NCBI RefSeq assembly: GCF_016599855.1
Contig: NZ_CP067041.1
Location: 1 to 64,000, forward strand
Length of the DNA: 64,000 nucleotides
Source of the DNA: Bradyrhizobium diazoefficiens
Lineage (GTDB): Bacteria; Pseudomonadota; Alphaproteobacteria; Rhizobiales; Xanthobacteraceae
Reading direction: 5' to 3'
Of the stretch, positions 1 to 11,409 are shown one piece after another (position 1 is the first letter of the stretch; every line of letters begins with the position of its first letter). Position numbers and translations under genes: made by a program. The notes beneath the pieces are model-generated. The model saw only the letters and a program-made list of their open reading frames with translations. It was not told the origin of the DNA and made no database searches.

Positions 1-1413
1 ATGACGACATCGGAACAGGATCGCTGGTCACGCGTGAAGAGCCGGCTGCGCTCGAACGTTGGCGAAGACGTCTATACGAGCTGGTTTGCGCGCATGGATC
101 TCGAAGGCGTGCAGGACGAGAGCGTGCGGCTCTCGGTGCCGACCCGCTTCCTGAAGAGCTGGATCCAGGCCCATTATGCCGAGCGCGTGCTGTCGTGCTG
201 GCAGGCCGAAATGCCGGAAGTGCATCGCATCGACCTCACCGTTCGCTCCGCCGTGCGCCCCGTGGTGCAGCAGAAGGAAGCGCCCGCGCCGGTCGAAGCA
301 CGCCGCGCGCCCGCGCCGGAGCTGCGCTCGACTGCGACGGCGCCAGTCTCGGCCAATCATGATGCGCTCGGCGGCTCGCCGCTCGATCCGCGCCTGACCT
401 TTGCGAGCTTCGTCATCGGCCGCTCCAACACGCTGGCGCATGCTGCCGCGCGTCAGGTCGCCGAAGGACGCCGCGGCGATCCCGTCATGTTCAACCCGCT
501 CTACATCCATGCCGGCGTCGGCCTCGGGAAGACGCATCTCTTGCAGGCGGTGACCTGGGCCGGCAATTCCGGCAACGAGCGCAAGGTGCTGTACCTGACC
601 GCGGAAAAATTCATGTACGGCTTCGTCGCCGCGTTGAAGACGCAGACGGCGCTGGCCTTCAAGGAAGCGCTACGCGGCATCGACGTGCTTGTGATCGACG
701 ATCTCCAGTTCCTGCAGGGCAAGTCGACGCAGGCCGAGTTTTGTCACACGCTGAATGCGCTGATCGATGCCGGCCGCCAGGTCGTGATCGCGGCCGACCG
801 GCCGCCATCGGATCTCGAAAGCCTTGACGACCGCGTTCGCTCGCGTCTGGCCGGCGGTCTCGTGGTCGAGATGGGCTCGCTCGGCGAGGAGCTGCGCCAC
901 GGCATTCTCAAGTCGCGCGTCGCAGCCGCCCGCGCCCATCATGCGACCTTCGAGGTGCCCGAGGAGGTGCTGGCCTATCTGGCGCGCGCCATCACCCATA
1001 ACGGCAGGGATCTCGAAGGCGCGATCAATCGCCTGCTCGCCCATTCGAAGCTCAACAACCGGCCGGTGACGCTGGAAATGGCGGAGCACGAGGTGCGCGA
1101 TTTGATCCGGCCGCAGGAGCCGAAGCGGATCAAGATCGAGGACATCCAGCGCGTGGTGGCGCGGCAGTATAACGTCAGCCGCTCCGACTTGCTGTCCTCG
1201 CGCCGCACCGCCAATGTGGTGCGTCCGCGCCAGGTCGCGATGTACCTCGCCAAGACGCTGACCTTGCGTTCGCTGCCGGAGATCGGCCGCCGCTTCGGTG
1301 GCCGCGACCACACCACGGTGCTGCACGCCGTGCGCAAGATCGAGGCCCTGGTCTCCAAGGACAATGCGCTGTCCGAAGAGGTCGAGTCGCTGAAGCGCCA
1401 GCTTCAGGAATAA
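1..1413 (+). CDS. dnaA: Chromosomal replication initiator DnaA
   Basis: Binds DnaA boxes at the origin and opens the duplex as an ATP-bound filament. The 470-residue product has the full family layout: an N-terminal domain I (about 1-85), a Pro/Ala-rich linker (about 90-130), an AAA+ domain with Walker A GVGLGKTH near 172 and Walker B LVIDDLQF near 231, and the C-terminal DNA-binding domain IV with the signature [16 protein letters not shown] near 434. The window begins exactly at its ATG, so its promoter and ribosome site are not visible. dnaN follows on the same strand. Length is normal for alphaproteobacteria and nothing looks broken. Confidence 0.98.
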   Translation: MTTSEQDRWSRVKSRLRSNVGEDVYTSWFARMDLEGVQDESVRLSVPTRFLKSWIQAHYAERVLSCWQAEMPEVHRIDLTVRSAVRPVVQQKEAPAPVEARRAPAPELRSTATAPVSANHDALGGSPLDPRLTFASFVIGRSNTLAHAAARQVAEGRRGDPVMFNPLYIHAGVGLGKTHLLQAVTWAGNSGNERKVLYLTAEKFMYGFVAALKTQTALAFKEALRGIDVLVIDDLQFLQGKSTQAEFCHTLNALIDAGRQVVIAADRPPSDLESLDDRVRSRLAGGLVVEMGSLGEELRHGILKSRVAAARAHHATFEVPEEVLAYLARAITHNGRDLEGAINRLLAHSKLNNRPVTLEMAEHEVRDLIRPQEPKRIKIEDIQRVVARQYNVSRSDLLSSRRTANVVRPRQVAMYLAKTLTLRSLPEIGRRFGGRDHTTVLHAVRKIEALVSKDNALSEEVESLKRQLQE

Positions 1414-1432
1414 ACGCCTACTTCCTTCACCA

Positions 1433-1456
1433 CTCCCCGTAAGAACGGGGAGAGGG
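1433..1456. repeat. Short CTCCCCGT...ACGGGGAG hairpin repeat (family B)
   Basis: Twenty bases after dnaA stops there is a CTCCCCGTAAGAACGGGGAG hairpin. The same core, with flanking CCCTCACCCC, recurs at 9911-9957, and longer relatives lie at 6841-6994 and 55170-55299. It may also act as a 3' end stabiliser or terminator of dnaA, although no long T-run follows. A second perfect hairpin (TCGTGGGG / CCCCACGA, loop AACTG) is at 1500-1520, in the dnaA-dnaN gap. Confidence 0.7.
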
Positions 1457-1672
1457 AGCTTACCTGTGCCTGGGCGGCGGTCTTCATTTTGGGCGGAAAT
1501 CGTGGGGAACTGCCCCACGATCCCTTGAATCCGGAGACCATCCGCGGCACCTTGCGCGCCCCCGGGCGGCTTTGGTCATATCGGCTGGATCCGGCCTTCC
1601 GGGGTTTCGGTGCCGCGGCGCGCTTTCCTCCGCCCGGCTTTTTCCATCTTTGGGGATCGGGCGAGTGGTGCA

Positions 1673-2791
1673 ATGAAGGTTACGGTCGAACGCGCGCAAC
1701 TCCTGAAATCGCTGGGCCACGTCCACCGCGTGGTCGAACGCCGCAACACGATTCCGATCCTGGGCAATGTGCTGGTTCGCGCCGAGAATGCGAAATTGTC
1801 GCTGAAGGCGACCGACCTCGACCTCGAGGTGACGGAGACGCTGCCGGCGGAAACTGCCACCGCCGGCTCCACCACAGTGCCGGCGCACATGTTCTACGAC
1901 ATCGTGCGCAAGCTGCCGGATGGTTCGCAGATCGTGCTGGAGGCCGACGGCGACCGCGCCGTGCTTGCAATCCGCGCCGGCCGCTCCCGCTTCACGCTGC
2001 AGACCCTGCCGGAGAATGATTTCCCGGATCTCGCCACCGGCGAGCTGTCGCATTCGTTCAATCTCGCCGCCAAGGACGTCAAGCGGCTGATCGACCGCAC
2101 CCAATTCGCGATCTCGACGGAAGAGACGCGCTATTACCTCAACGGCATCTATCTGCACGCGGCCGGCACCGCGCAAGCGGCGACCTTGCGCGGCGTCGCC
2201 ACCGACGGCCACCGCCTCGCCCAGCTTGATCTGGTCCAGCCCAAGGGCGCCGAGGGCATGCCCGGCGTGATCGTGCCGCGCAAGACCGTCGGCGAGGTGC
2301 AGCGCCTGATCGAGGACAGCGAAGCGGAGATGACGATCGAGCTGTCGCAGGCCAAAATCCGCTTCACCATCGGCAATGTGGTGCTGACCTCGAAGCTGAT
2401 CGACGGCACCTTCCCCGACTACGGCCGCGTCATTCCGCAGGGCAACGACAAGGAACTCGTCGTCGACAAGAAGGATTTCGAGAACGCGGTCGACCGCGTC
2501 TCCACCATCTCGAGCGAGCGCGGCCGCGCGGTGAAATTGTCGCTGTCGCCGGGCAAGCTGGTGCTGTCGGTGACCAATCCGGATTCCGGCAGCGCCACCG
2601 AAGAGCTCGAGGTCGAATACGCCTCCGACGCGCTCGATATCGGCTTCAACTCGCGCTACCTGCTCGATATCGCCGCCCAGATCGAGGGCGACGTCGCCAC
2701 CTTGAAGCTCGCCGACCCCGGCTCGCCGACCCTGGTGCAGGACAAGGACGACAAGAGCGCGCTTTATGTGCTGATGCCGATGCGGGTGTGA
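1673..2791 (+). CDS. dnaN: DNA polymerase III beta sliding clamp
   Basis: Forms the ring that tethers DNA polymerase III to DNA. The protein starts MKVTVERAQLLKSLGHVHRV and ends VLMPMRV, both typical of alphaproteobacterial beta clamps; 372 residues is the normal length for three clamp domains. The reading frame is open back to 1610, but the added 21 residues do not look like any clamp, so I chose the ATG at 1673, where the conserved N-terminus begins. It lies between dnaA and recF on the same strand in the standard dnaA-dnaN-recF-gyrB order. Confidence 0.97.
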   Translation: MKVTVERAQLLKSLGHVHRVVERRNTIPILGNVLVRAENAKLSLKATDLDLEVTETLPAETATAGSTTVPAHMFYDIVRKLPDGSQIVLEADGDRAVLAIRAGRSRFTLQTLPENDFPDLATGELSHSFNLAAKDVKRLIDRTQFAISTEETRYYLNGIYLHAAGTAQAATLRGVATDGHRLAQLDLVQPKGAEGMPGVIVPRKTVGEVQRLIEDSEAEMTIELSQAKIRFTIGNVVLTSKLIDGTFPDYGRVIPQGNDKELVVDKKDFENAVDRVSTISSERGRAVKLSLSPGKLVLSVTNPDSGSATEELEVEYASDALDIGFNSRYLLDIAAQIEGDVATLKLADPGSPTLVQDKDDKSALYVLMPMRV

Positions 2792-2821
2792 GGGACGCTC
2801 TCTCGGCCATCCATCGGAGCC

Positions 2822-2927
2822 GTAAGGTGGGCAAAGCTCGCGCCGCAGCTCGAAGAGCGAAGGCGAAAGCGTGCCCACCATGCAGCGTGGGCACGGCGCG
2901 CGAAGAGCGCACCTTTGCCCACCCTAC
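2822..2927. repeat. GGTGGGCAAAG intergenic palindromic repeat (family A), copy 1
   Basis: A 106-base element fills most of the dnaN-recF gap. Its ends are inverted copies (GTAAGGTGGGCAAAG at the left, CTTTGCCCACCCTAC at the right), and its centre has CGTGCCCACCATGCAGCGTG followed by GGGCACGG. Related copies are at 32107-32193 and 59005-59085. No open frame here looks genic. Confidence 0.85.
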
Positions 2928-2973
2928 GGCATGCTCCCGCAAAGGGGGAGCGCGCGTCCATGACGAATAGCCC

Positions 2974-4110
2974 ATGACCCCCTCCCGCATTCATCGCCTG
3001 ACGCTGACGCATTTTCGCAATTACCGGGCGGCGGGGCTCGAGACGGCGGCTGACATGGTGGCGCTGGTTGGGCCGAACGGGGCGGGCAAGACCAATTGCA
3101 TCGAGGCGATCTCGTTCCTGTCGCCGGGTCGCGGCCTCCGGCGCGCGACGCTGGAAGATGTCGCCGACAACCAGGGCGACGGCTCCTGGGCGGTCTCGGC
3201 GCAGGTCGAGGGCGCGCTGGGCCTCGCCACGCTCGGCACCGGCATCGACCCGCCGCGCGCCGACAATACGGTCAGCCGCCGCTGCCGCATCGACCGCGAG
3301 CCGGTGAATTCTGCCACCGCCTTCGGCGACCATATCCGCATGGTGTGGCTGACGCCGGCGATGGACGGGCTGTTCATGGGAGGCGCCTCCGAGCGCCGGC
3401 GCTTCTTCGACCGCCTAGTGCTGGCGATCGACAGCGAGCATTCCAGCCGCATCTCCGCGCTCGAACGTTCGCTGCGCTCGCGCAACCGCCTGCTCGAGAC
3501 GCGCAATTACGACGACCATTGGTGTGACGCGATCGAGCGCGAGACCGCCGAGCTTGCCGTCGCAGTCGCCGCAACGCGCGGCCAGACCGCGGCGCGCCTC
3601 ACCGGCATGCTCAACGCGCGCGCGCAACAATCGGCGTTTCCGTCGGCGCAGATCGCGCTCGACGGCTGGATGGAGAACGCGCTGCTGACCGAGACCGCGA
3701 CCTCGGTCGAGGACCGCTACCGCCAGATCCTGCGCGACAACCGCCCGCGCGATGCGATTGCCGGCCGCACCACCGACGGCCCGCATCTGACCGATCTCCA
3801 GGTGATCTATGCGCCGAAAAGCATGCCGGCGCGCGACGCCTCCACCGGCGAGCAGAAGGCGCTGCTGATCGGCCTCGTGCTGGCGCATGCAACGCTGGTC
3901 GCCGAGATGACCGGCATCGTGCCGCTGCTGTTGCTCGATGAGGTCGTCGCCCATCTCGATCGGAACCGCCGCGCCGCGCTGTTCGACGAGCTGCGCAAGC
4001 TCGGTGCGCAGGTCTGGCTGACCGGCGCGGATCCGGCCGCCTTTGCCGAGATCGGCACCGGGAGCCAGGTTTTTGACATCGAAAGCGGGCGAGTCTCCGC
4101 TGGCCGTTAG
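2974..4110 (+). CDS. recF: DNA replication/repair protein RecF
   Basis: SMC-like ATPase that helps load RecA at gaps and supports restart of stalled forks. The 378-residue protein has the N-terminal THFRNYR motif, Walker A GPNGAGKTN near residue 33, an ABC-type signature STGEQKALLIGL near 290 and Walker B LLLLDEVVAHLD near 316. Start ATG at 2974 gives MTPSRIHRLTLTHFRNYRA, matching the family N-terminus. It sits between dnaN and gyrB. The 250-base gap to gyrB shows no gene. Confidence 0.96.
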   Translation: MTPSRIHRLTLTHFRNYRAAGLETAADMVALVGPNGAGKTNCIEAISFLSPGRGLRRATLEDVADNQGDGSWAVSAQVEGALGLATLGTGIDPPRADNTVSRRCRIDREPVNSATAFGDHIRMVWLTPAMDGLFMGGASERRRFFDRLVLAIDSEHSSRISALERSLRSRNRLLETRNYDDHWCDAIERETAELAVAVAATRGQTAARLTGMLNARAQQSAFPSAQIALDGWMENALLTETATSVEDRYRQILRDNRPRDAIAGRTTDGPHLTDLQVIYAPKSMPARDASTGEQKALLIGLVLAHATLVAEMTGIVPLLLLDEVVAHLDRNRRAALFDELRKLGAQVWLTGADPAAFAEIGTGSQVFDIESGRVSAGR

Positions 4111-4243
4111 GACCTCTCCGATTGCCTCTACCCGGAGAAATGCGGCCTCGGAGAGGTCAAAACGGGACCTCGAATCGGGCTTTTTGCAGCGCCGAGAAAC
4201 GGCCTTCGCGCGCCTTGAAAATCGGCCGAAAAACCCCATCTGA

Positions 4244-6796
<2,553 letters not shown>

Positions 6797-6840
6797 GGCG
6801 CTTGAATGGCTTTAGGTTTCTACTAGCCACGCACTCGCTG

Positions 6841-6994
6841 CACCTCTCCCGCTTGCGGGAGAGGTCGAGGCGCTCGCAGAGCGCGGCGGGTGAGGGCTCT
6901 CTCCTCGCGGAGATATTCTCCACAGATTTCGATAGTCCCACTGCGGAAACACCCTCTCCCCAGCCCTCCCCCGCAAGCGAGGGAGGGAGCGCAC
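6841..6994. repeat. CTCTCCCGC-type hairpin repeat (family B), long copy between gyrB and murA
   Basis: The 303-base gap between gyrB and murA holds this compound element. It begins with a perfect hairpin (CACCTCTCCCGCTTGCGGGAGAGG) and ends with CCCTCTCCCCAGCCCTCCCCCGC plus its complement. The first 27 bases are the exact reverse complement of 55269-55293 and its flanks, so this is an inverted copy of the element downstream of pnp. The remaining 105 bases up to murA show no gene. Confidence 0.85.
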
Positions 6995-7099
6995 CTCCTT
7001 CGTGGCAACCATCGAGCCCGAATTGCTACCGCACTCGTTTGTCTGTATTTTCCGCCCCAAAAGCAACCCCGCCCCACCCTCAGCACAGCGAGAACCCAA

Positions 7100-8395
7100 G
7101 TGGCGCCCATCCAATACATCGTCGAGGGCGGTCACCGGCTCTCGGGCTCGATCGAGCCGTCCGGCAACAAGAATTCGGCGCTGCCGATCATCGCGGCCGC
7201 GCTGCTCACCGAGCATCCGGTGACGCTTCACAACGTGCCGCGGATCCGCGACACCGAGACGCTGGTCGAGCTGATCCGCTCGGTCGGCGCCGCGGCGGAA
7301 TGGAGCGCGGGCAACACGCTGCATATTCACGCCAAGAGCATCCGCGCCGCCGATCTCGATCCCGAGCTTTGTGTGCGCATCCGCGCCTCGATCCTGCTCG
7401 CGGGGCCCTTGCTCGCCCGCTGCGGCGAGGTGATGCTGCCGCCGCCCGGCGGCGACGTCATCGGCCGGCGCCGGCTCGACACCCATGTGCTGGCGCTGGA
7501 ACAGCTTGGCGCAAAAGTCACGGCGACCGACCGGCTGGAATTCCGCGCGCCCAGGCTCATCGGCGCCGACGTGTTCCTTGACGAGCCGAGCGTCACCGCG
7601 ACCGAGAACGCGCTGGTCGCCGCCGTCGCGGCCGACGGCGTCACCCATTTGCGCAACGCGGCCTCGGAGCCGCATGTGCAGGATCTCGCCAATTTCCTGG
7701 TCGCGCTCGGCGCGAAAATCGAGGGCATCGGCACCAACACCATGGTGATCCATGGCTCGGCGACGCTGGGGGCAGCGACGTATTCGATCCAACCCGACCA
7801 CATCGAGGTCGGCTCGCTGATCGGGCTTGCCGCGGTGACGCGCTCGCCGCTCCGCATCGTGCGCGCCGGTGTCGAGCATCTGCGCTCGATCCGCATGGGG
7901 TTCGAGCGGCTCGGCATCGTCTGCCGCATCGAGGGCGACGATCTCATCGTGCCCTCGAACCAGACGCTGAAGATCCAGGACGACTTTGGCGGCCATGTGC
8001 CGAAGCTGGAGGACCAGCCCTGGCCGGCCTTCCCGGCCGATCTGATGTCGATCGCGATCGTCACTGCGACGCAATGCGAGGGCGTGATTCTGATGTTCGA
8101 GAAGATGTTCGAGTCGCGGATGTTCTTCGTCGACAAGCTGATCGCGATGGGTGCCCGCATTGTCCTCTGCGATCCGCACCGCGCCATCATCGCAGGCCCC
8201 AGCCGGCTACGCGGCGCATCGATGATCTCGCCCGACATCCGCGCCGGCATGGCCATGCTGCTCGCCGCCGTCTGCGCCGAGGGCACCTCCACCATCAACA
8301 ACGCCGACCAGATCGAGCGCGGCTACGAGCGCATCGACGAGCGGCTGAACGCGCTCGGCGCGAAGATCCGGCGCGTGCCGGAGCGGAACGGCTGA
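7100..8395 (+). CDS. murA: UDP-GlcNAc 1-carboxyvinyltransferase (MurA family), Asp in place of the catalytic Cys
   Basis: MurA transfers enolpyruvate to UDP-GlcNAc, the first committed step of peptidoglycan synthesis. The frame opens at 6890, but homology starts at the GTG at 7100 (APIQYIVEGGHRLSGSIEPS), giving 431 residues, the usual length. The SGNKNSALP loop (catalytic Lys), PAFPADLMS (Asp) and ERGYERIDERL (Arg) are all kept. The loop that normally reads PGGCxIG reads PGGDVIG here; codon 119 is GAC at 7454-7456. Cys-to-Asp MurAs in mycobacteria and chlamydiae are active but resist fosfomycin. It may be a paralogue, because many alphaproteobacteria carry another murA elsewhere. Confidence 0.9.
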   Translation: MAPIQYIVEGGHRLSGSIEPSGNKNSALPIIAAALLTEHPVTLHNVPRIRDTETLVELIRSVGAAAEWSAGNTLHIHAKSIRAADLDPELCVRIRASILLAGPLLARCGEVMLPPPGGDVIGRRRLDTHVLALEQLGAKVTATDRLEFRAPRLIGADVFLDEPSVTATENALVAAVAADGVTHLRNAASEPHVQDLANFLVALGAKIEGIGTNTMVIHGSATLGAATYSIQPDHIEVGSLIGLAAVTRSPLRIVRAGVEHLRSIRMGFERLGIVCRIEGDDLIVPSNQTLKIQDDFGGHVPKLEDQPWPAFPADLMSIAIVTATQCEGVILMFEKMFESRMFFVDKLIAMGARIVLCDPHRAIIAGPSRLRGASMISPDIRAGMAMLLAAVCAEGTSTINNADQIERGYERIDERLNALGAKIRRVPERNG

Positions 8396-8485
8396 GCTCC
8401 CGTTTTCGATCTGGACTCGCGACAATCTCTCGTTGTATCAATCGATTTTATCCGCTTTTTTAGCCGGAAGAGACGGGAGATTGCA

Positions 8486-8905
8486 TTGGATCAGCAGCAA
8501 AAGTCTTCAGATTCGGCAATAGAGACCATCGCCAAGACCGTCCCTGGCGAATTCGTCAGCTTCGTAGTCTTGCTGAAAACTTTCCTCGCCAACAACCCGA
8601 CCGGGCTTGTCGTCCTGGGATTGCTACTCACCCTCTTGCTGCCCGTATATGCAAACCGCGTGCTTGCAATCGCGTCGTGGTCTCAGATCGGCGTGATGAT
8701 GGTCAGCTATCTCGCTTGGTTTGTGCTGCTCGTTCCGGATCAAGTCGACCAAGTGCTCATGAATCTATTTCAAGTAACGCTGTCCTATGAGAACAACTTC
8801 GTCATATTCGGGGCTGTCGTACTCGTCCTTCAATTCGCGCTTCCGTTCCTCACAAAGCCGAAACCGTCCGGCGGTGGTGCTGCACCCGTACATCCAGCGC
8901 AATAG
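8486..8905 (+). CDS. Small integral membrane protein, function unknown
   Basis: I do not recognise a family. The 139 residues hold about three hydrophobic segments: roughly 35-58 (GLVVLGLLLTLLLPVYAN), 63-85 (SQIGVMMVSYLAWFVLLVP) and 104-121 (FVIFGAVVLVLQFALPFL), followed by a basic, Pro/Gly-rich tail. The N-terminal 30 residues are polar. The start is TTG, preceded by GGGAGA at a spacing of 5. Base use is visibly less GC-rich than in murA or the MATE gene. It precedes a signal-peptide protein on the same strand with a 41-base gap, so the two may be cotranscribed. Possible roles, such as a small envelope partner, are only guesses. Confidence 0.65.
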   Translation: MDQQQKSSDSAIETIAKTVPGEFVSFVVLLKTFLANNPTGLVVLGLLLTLLLPVYANRVLAIASWSQIGVMMVSYLAWFVLLVPDQVDQVLMNLFQVTLSYENNFVIFGAVVLVLQFALPFLTKPKPSGGGAAPVHPAQ

Positions 8906-8946
8906 CAGGCCGGCATTGTACCTGAATCACCTGAGTAGGGTCTGGC

Positions 8947-9771
8947 ATGTGCATTTCAAGGCTATTGATAGCGACCGCGAGCGCTGCGGCAGTTCTGACC
9001 ACGGGCGCGTCGGCGTCTGAGTGCGGATCGTGGGAGAAGATCGAGCGGGTCCCGCAATTTACTGCTGAGCCATTCGGAACACTCGCGTTTGTACGGGGGC
9101 CGAACTACTTCATCCTAGGACGAGGCCGGTGCACGAATCTGGATACATCTGCCCTCACTTTTGCGGTAAACCACAGCAGCGGCCCCGACTCGCAGCCGAC
9201 ATTCGCCTCGGCTCATGTCGCTCTTATAAGAGTCGGCGGCAACACGCCGGATAAGCAGTATCTCTTTCGAAGTACGGGCTATTGGAACCGTGACAAGAGC
9301 GGAATAGCATACCGATCTCTTCATAATCGGTCGCATGAAGAGTTCAACAGCGACTTGACGGGCGATCAAGCAGCTTTCGACAAGCGCTACACCGATGATA
9401 CCGGCCGCACATGGAACGATAGTGTGGATACGGAAACAACCCCTCCGCTCCGCTTCCAAAGTTGGAACTACCGTTTGACCTTCACAACGAAGGAGGAGCT
9501 GATCGATGCTCTCCGGAAGAAGCAGATCAGCCTCGCGACGCAAAACTACTTGATCAGTTACAAAGCACGTACAACCGGAGGGACGACGGGAGCTATTCCA
9601 ACCTTTACCGTCAACGCTAGCGGCTACGATTGCCTGTTCGTTCGAGTCGCCGGGACGTCGAACTATTCCGACGTCGACGGCGAGTACATGATCAATCTGA
9701 ATAAACGCAGCAACTGCAAGGACGTCGTTCTTGGGTTCACGGCGCTTGGGGGATGGTTCAAACTCTTCTGA
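8947..9771 (+). CDS. Exported protein of unknown function
   Basis: The 274-residue product has a short Sec-type signal peptide (MCISRLLIATASAAAVLTTG, cleavage probably after ASA near 24). The mature part is polar and rich in Thr, Asn, Tyr and Ser with few charged helices, which suggests a beta-rich secreted or periplasmic domain. Cysteines at about 26, 62, 228 and 258 could form disulfides. I recognise no domain. Its codon use and lower GC match the preceding small membrane gene and differ from the core genes on either side, consistent with acquisition as a pair. No promoter is clear between the two. Confidence 0.65.
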   Translation: MCISRLLIATASAAAVLTTGASASECGSWEKIERVPQFTAEPFGTLAFVRGPNYFILGRGRCTNLDTSALTFAVNHSSGPDSQPTFASAHVALIRVGGNTPDKQYLFRSTGYWNRDKSGIAYRSLHNRSHEEFNSDLTGDQAAFDKRYTDDTGRTWNDSVDTETTPPLRFQSWNYRLTFTTKEELIDALRKKQISLATQNYLISYKARTTGGTTGAIPTFTVNASGYDCLFVRVAGTSNYSDVDGEYMINLNKRSNCKDVVLGFTALGGWFKLF

Positions 9772-9910
9772 TAGCTGCGACACGCTGCTGAACGAGCATC
9801 GTCGCACGCAAGCTCTTTGTCGTCGCATGCGAGGAGAGGCCGGGGTGCATCGCAGATGCAATCCGGGGAGAGCTTCCGCGAATCCAACTGCGACCATTTG
9901 TGCGGATAGA

Positions 9911-9957
9911 GCCCCTCACCCCAACCCTCTCCCCGTAAGAACGGGAGAGGGAGAAGA
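9911..9957. repeat. CCCTCTCCCCGTAAGAACGGGAGAGGG repeat (family B)
   Basis: A hairpin with the text CCCCTCACCCCAACC, then CTCTCCCCGTAAG and ACGGGAGAGGG. It shares the CTCCCCGTAAGAACGGG core with 1433-1456. It lies in the 246-base gap before the MATE gene and marks the right edge of the AT-richer patch. Confidence 0.8.
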
Positions 9958-10017
9958 TGCAGCGCGTCCGGGATACGGGGCCATGTTTTCGACGCGTGGT
10001 TGTGCTATTGACCCGCC

Positions 10018-11409
10018 ATGCTCGACACTGTCCAACCACAACAGCCGCCGCAAGCCGGCGTGCAAAGTCATCTCGCGGAGGAATTCGTCGAGACGTTGCG
10101 GCTGGCCGTGCCGATGATGCTGACGCAGCTCGGGCAGATCGCGATGATCACGAGCGATCTCGCGCTGATCGGGAGGCTTGGCGAGGATTCGGTCGCCGCT
10201 GCGGCACTTGCGCACACCGTCTATTTTGTCAGTTTCACTTTCGGACTCGGATTGATGGCCGCGGTGTCGCCGCTGGCAGCCCAGGCGTTTGGCGCCGGCG
10301 ACGTCAGACGCATCCGCCTTTCCCTGCGCGTCGGCCTCTGGGCCGCGCTGCTGATCTCGCTGCCGATGATGGCTTCGCCGCTCTATGGCGAGCACATCCT
10401 GATCACGCTCGGACAGGCGCCGCATTCGGCTGCGCTCGCGCAGCGCTATCTGAATGGCCTCGCCTGGGGCATCGCGCCGGCACTCGGCTTCATCGCGCTG
10501 CGCAGCATGATGAGCGCGGTGAACCGGCCGCAGGCTCCGTTGTGGATCACGCTCGCGGCGATCCCCGCGAATTTCGTGCTGGTCTATTGCCTGATCCATG
10601 GCCTGTTCGGCCTGCCGGAGCTCGGCCTGTTCGGCGCCGGACTGGCGACGACCCTGGTCAATCTCGGCACCTTCGTCGCCGCGCTCGCCATCGCGGCGTG
10701 GCGCAGGCCCTTCGCCGATTATCACCCGCTGGCCCATTTGTGGCGGATCGACTGGCCTTTGATGCGTCAGCTCATCGTGATCGGCGCGCCGATCTCGTTC
10801 TCGCTCCTGCTGGAATACGGCATGTTTTCCTCGGCGGCGCTCTTGATGGGACTGATCTCGACCACCGCGCTGGCCGCACACCAGATCGCGCTCCAGGTCA
10901 CGGCCGTGCTGTTCATGGTCCCGCTCGGCATCGGCATGGCCGCCACGGTGCGGGTCGGCCACGCCTTCGGCCGTAACGAGCCGGCCGGCGTCCGACGCGC
11001 CGGCCTCGTCGCGGCGGTGCTCGGGATTGCGTTCGTCTCGGCGCTGACGGTTGCCATCATTCTCGGCCGCTATGAGCTGGGACGGCTGTTCTTCGGCCGC
11101 AGCGAGGCCAGCGCGCCGACCGTCGAACTGACAGCAGCACTTTTGCTGGTCGGCGCAACCTTCTTCATCGCCGACGCGCTCCAGACCATCATGGGCGGTG
11201 CGCTGCGCGGCATCAATGACACGAGGATGACACTGGTGTTCGCGGCGATCGGCTATTGGTGCGTCGGCTTCCCCATTGCCTGGGCGCTGGCTTTCCACGC
11301 CGGCCTCGGCGCGGTCGGCGTCTGGATCGGACTGTCGATCGGATCGTTCGTCTATGCCGGACTCTTGATCTTGCGCTTCCGGCTGCTGACGCGCAGACTG
11401 GCGGAATGA
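10018..11409 (+). CDS. MATE-family multidrug/sodium antiporter (NorM-like)
   Basis: Exports cationic drugs or metabolites in exchange for Na+ or H+. The 463-residue protein has about 12 hydrophobic segments in two similar halves, as in the MATE family, with early conserved text LRLAVPMMLTQLGQIAMITS and AAALAHTVYFVSFTFGLGLM. The ATG at 10018 comes about 60 bases after a family B repeat. Its TGA overlaps the ATG of the next gene (ATGA, 11406-11409), so translation of the two is probably coupled. Family assignment is firm; the substrate cannot be told from sequence. Confidence 0.92.
   Translation: MLDTVQPQQPPQAGVQSHLAEEFVETLRLAVPMMLTQLGQIAMITSDLALIGRLGEDSVAAAALAHTVYFVSFTFGLGLMAAVSPLAAQAFGAGDVRRIRLSLRVGLWAALLISLPMMASPLYGEHILITLGQAPHSAALAQRYLNGLAWGIAPALGFIALRSMMSAVNRPQAPLWITLAAIPANFVLVYCLIHGLFGLPELGLFGAGLATTLVNLGTFVAALAIAAWRRPFADYHPLAHLWRIDWPLMRQLIVIGAPISFSLLLEYGMFSSAALLMGLISTTALAAHQIALQVTAVLFMVPLGIGMAATVRVGHAFGRNEPAGVRRAGLVAAVLGIAFVSALTVAIILGRYELGRLFFGRSEASAPTVELTAALLLVGATFFIADALQTIMGGALRGINDTRMTLVFAAIGYWCVGFPIAWALAFHAGLGAVGVWIGLSIGSFVYAGLLILRFRLLTRRLAE

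Noticed and set aside
1..60. Replication origin at the window start
   Set aside because: The numbering starts at dnaA by convention; upstream sequence is absent, and no cluster of DnaA boxes was seen in the dnaA-dnaN or recF-gyrB gaps.
1484..2881. 465-residue open frame opposite dnaN
   Set aside because: Shadow; dnaN is firmly identified on the plus strand.
6841..6994. CRISPR array from repeated CTCTCCC units
   Set aside because: The units are palindromic and unequal, without regular spacers or cas genes; they are REP-like hairpins.
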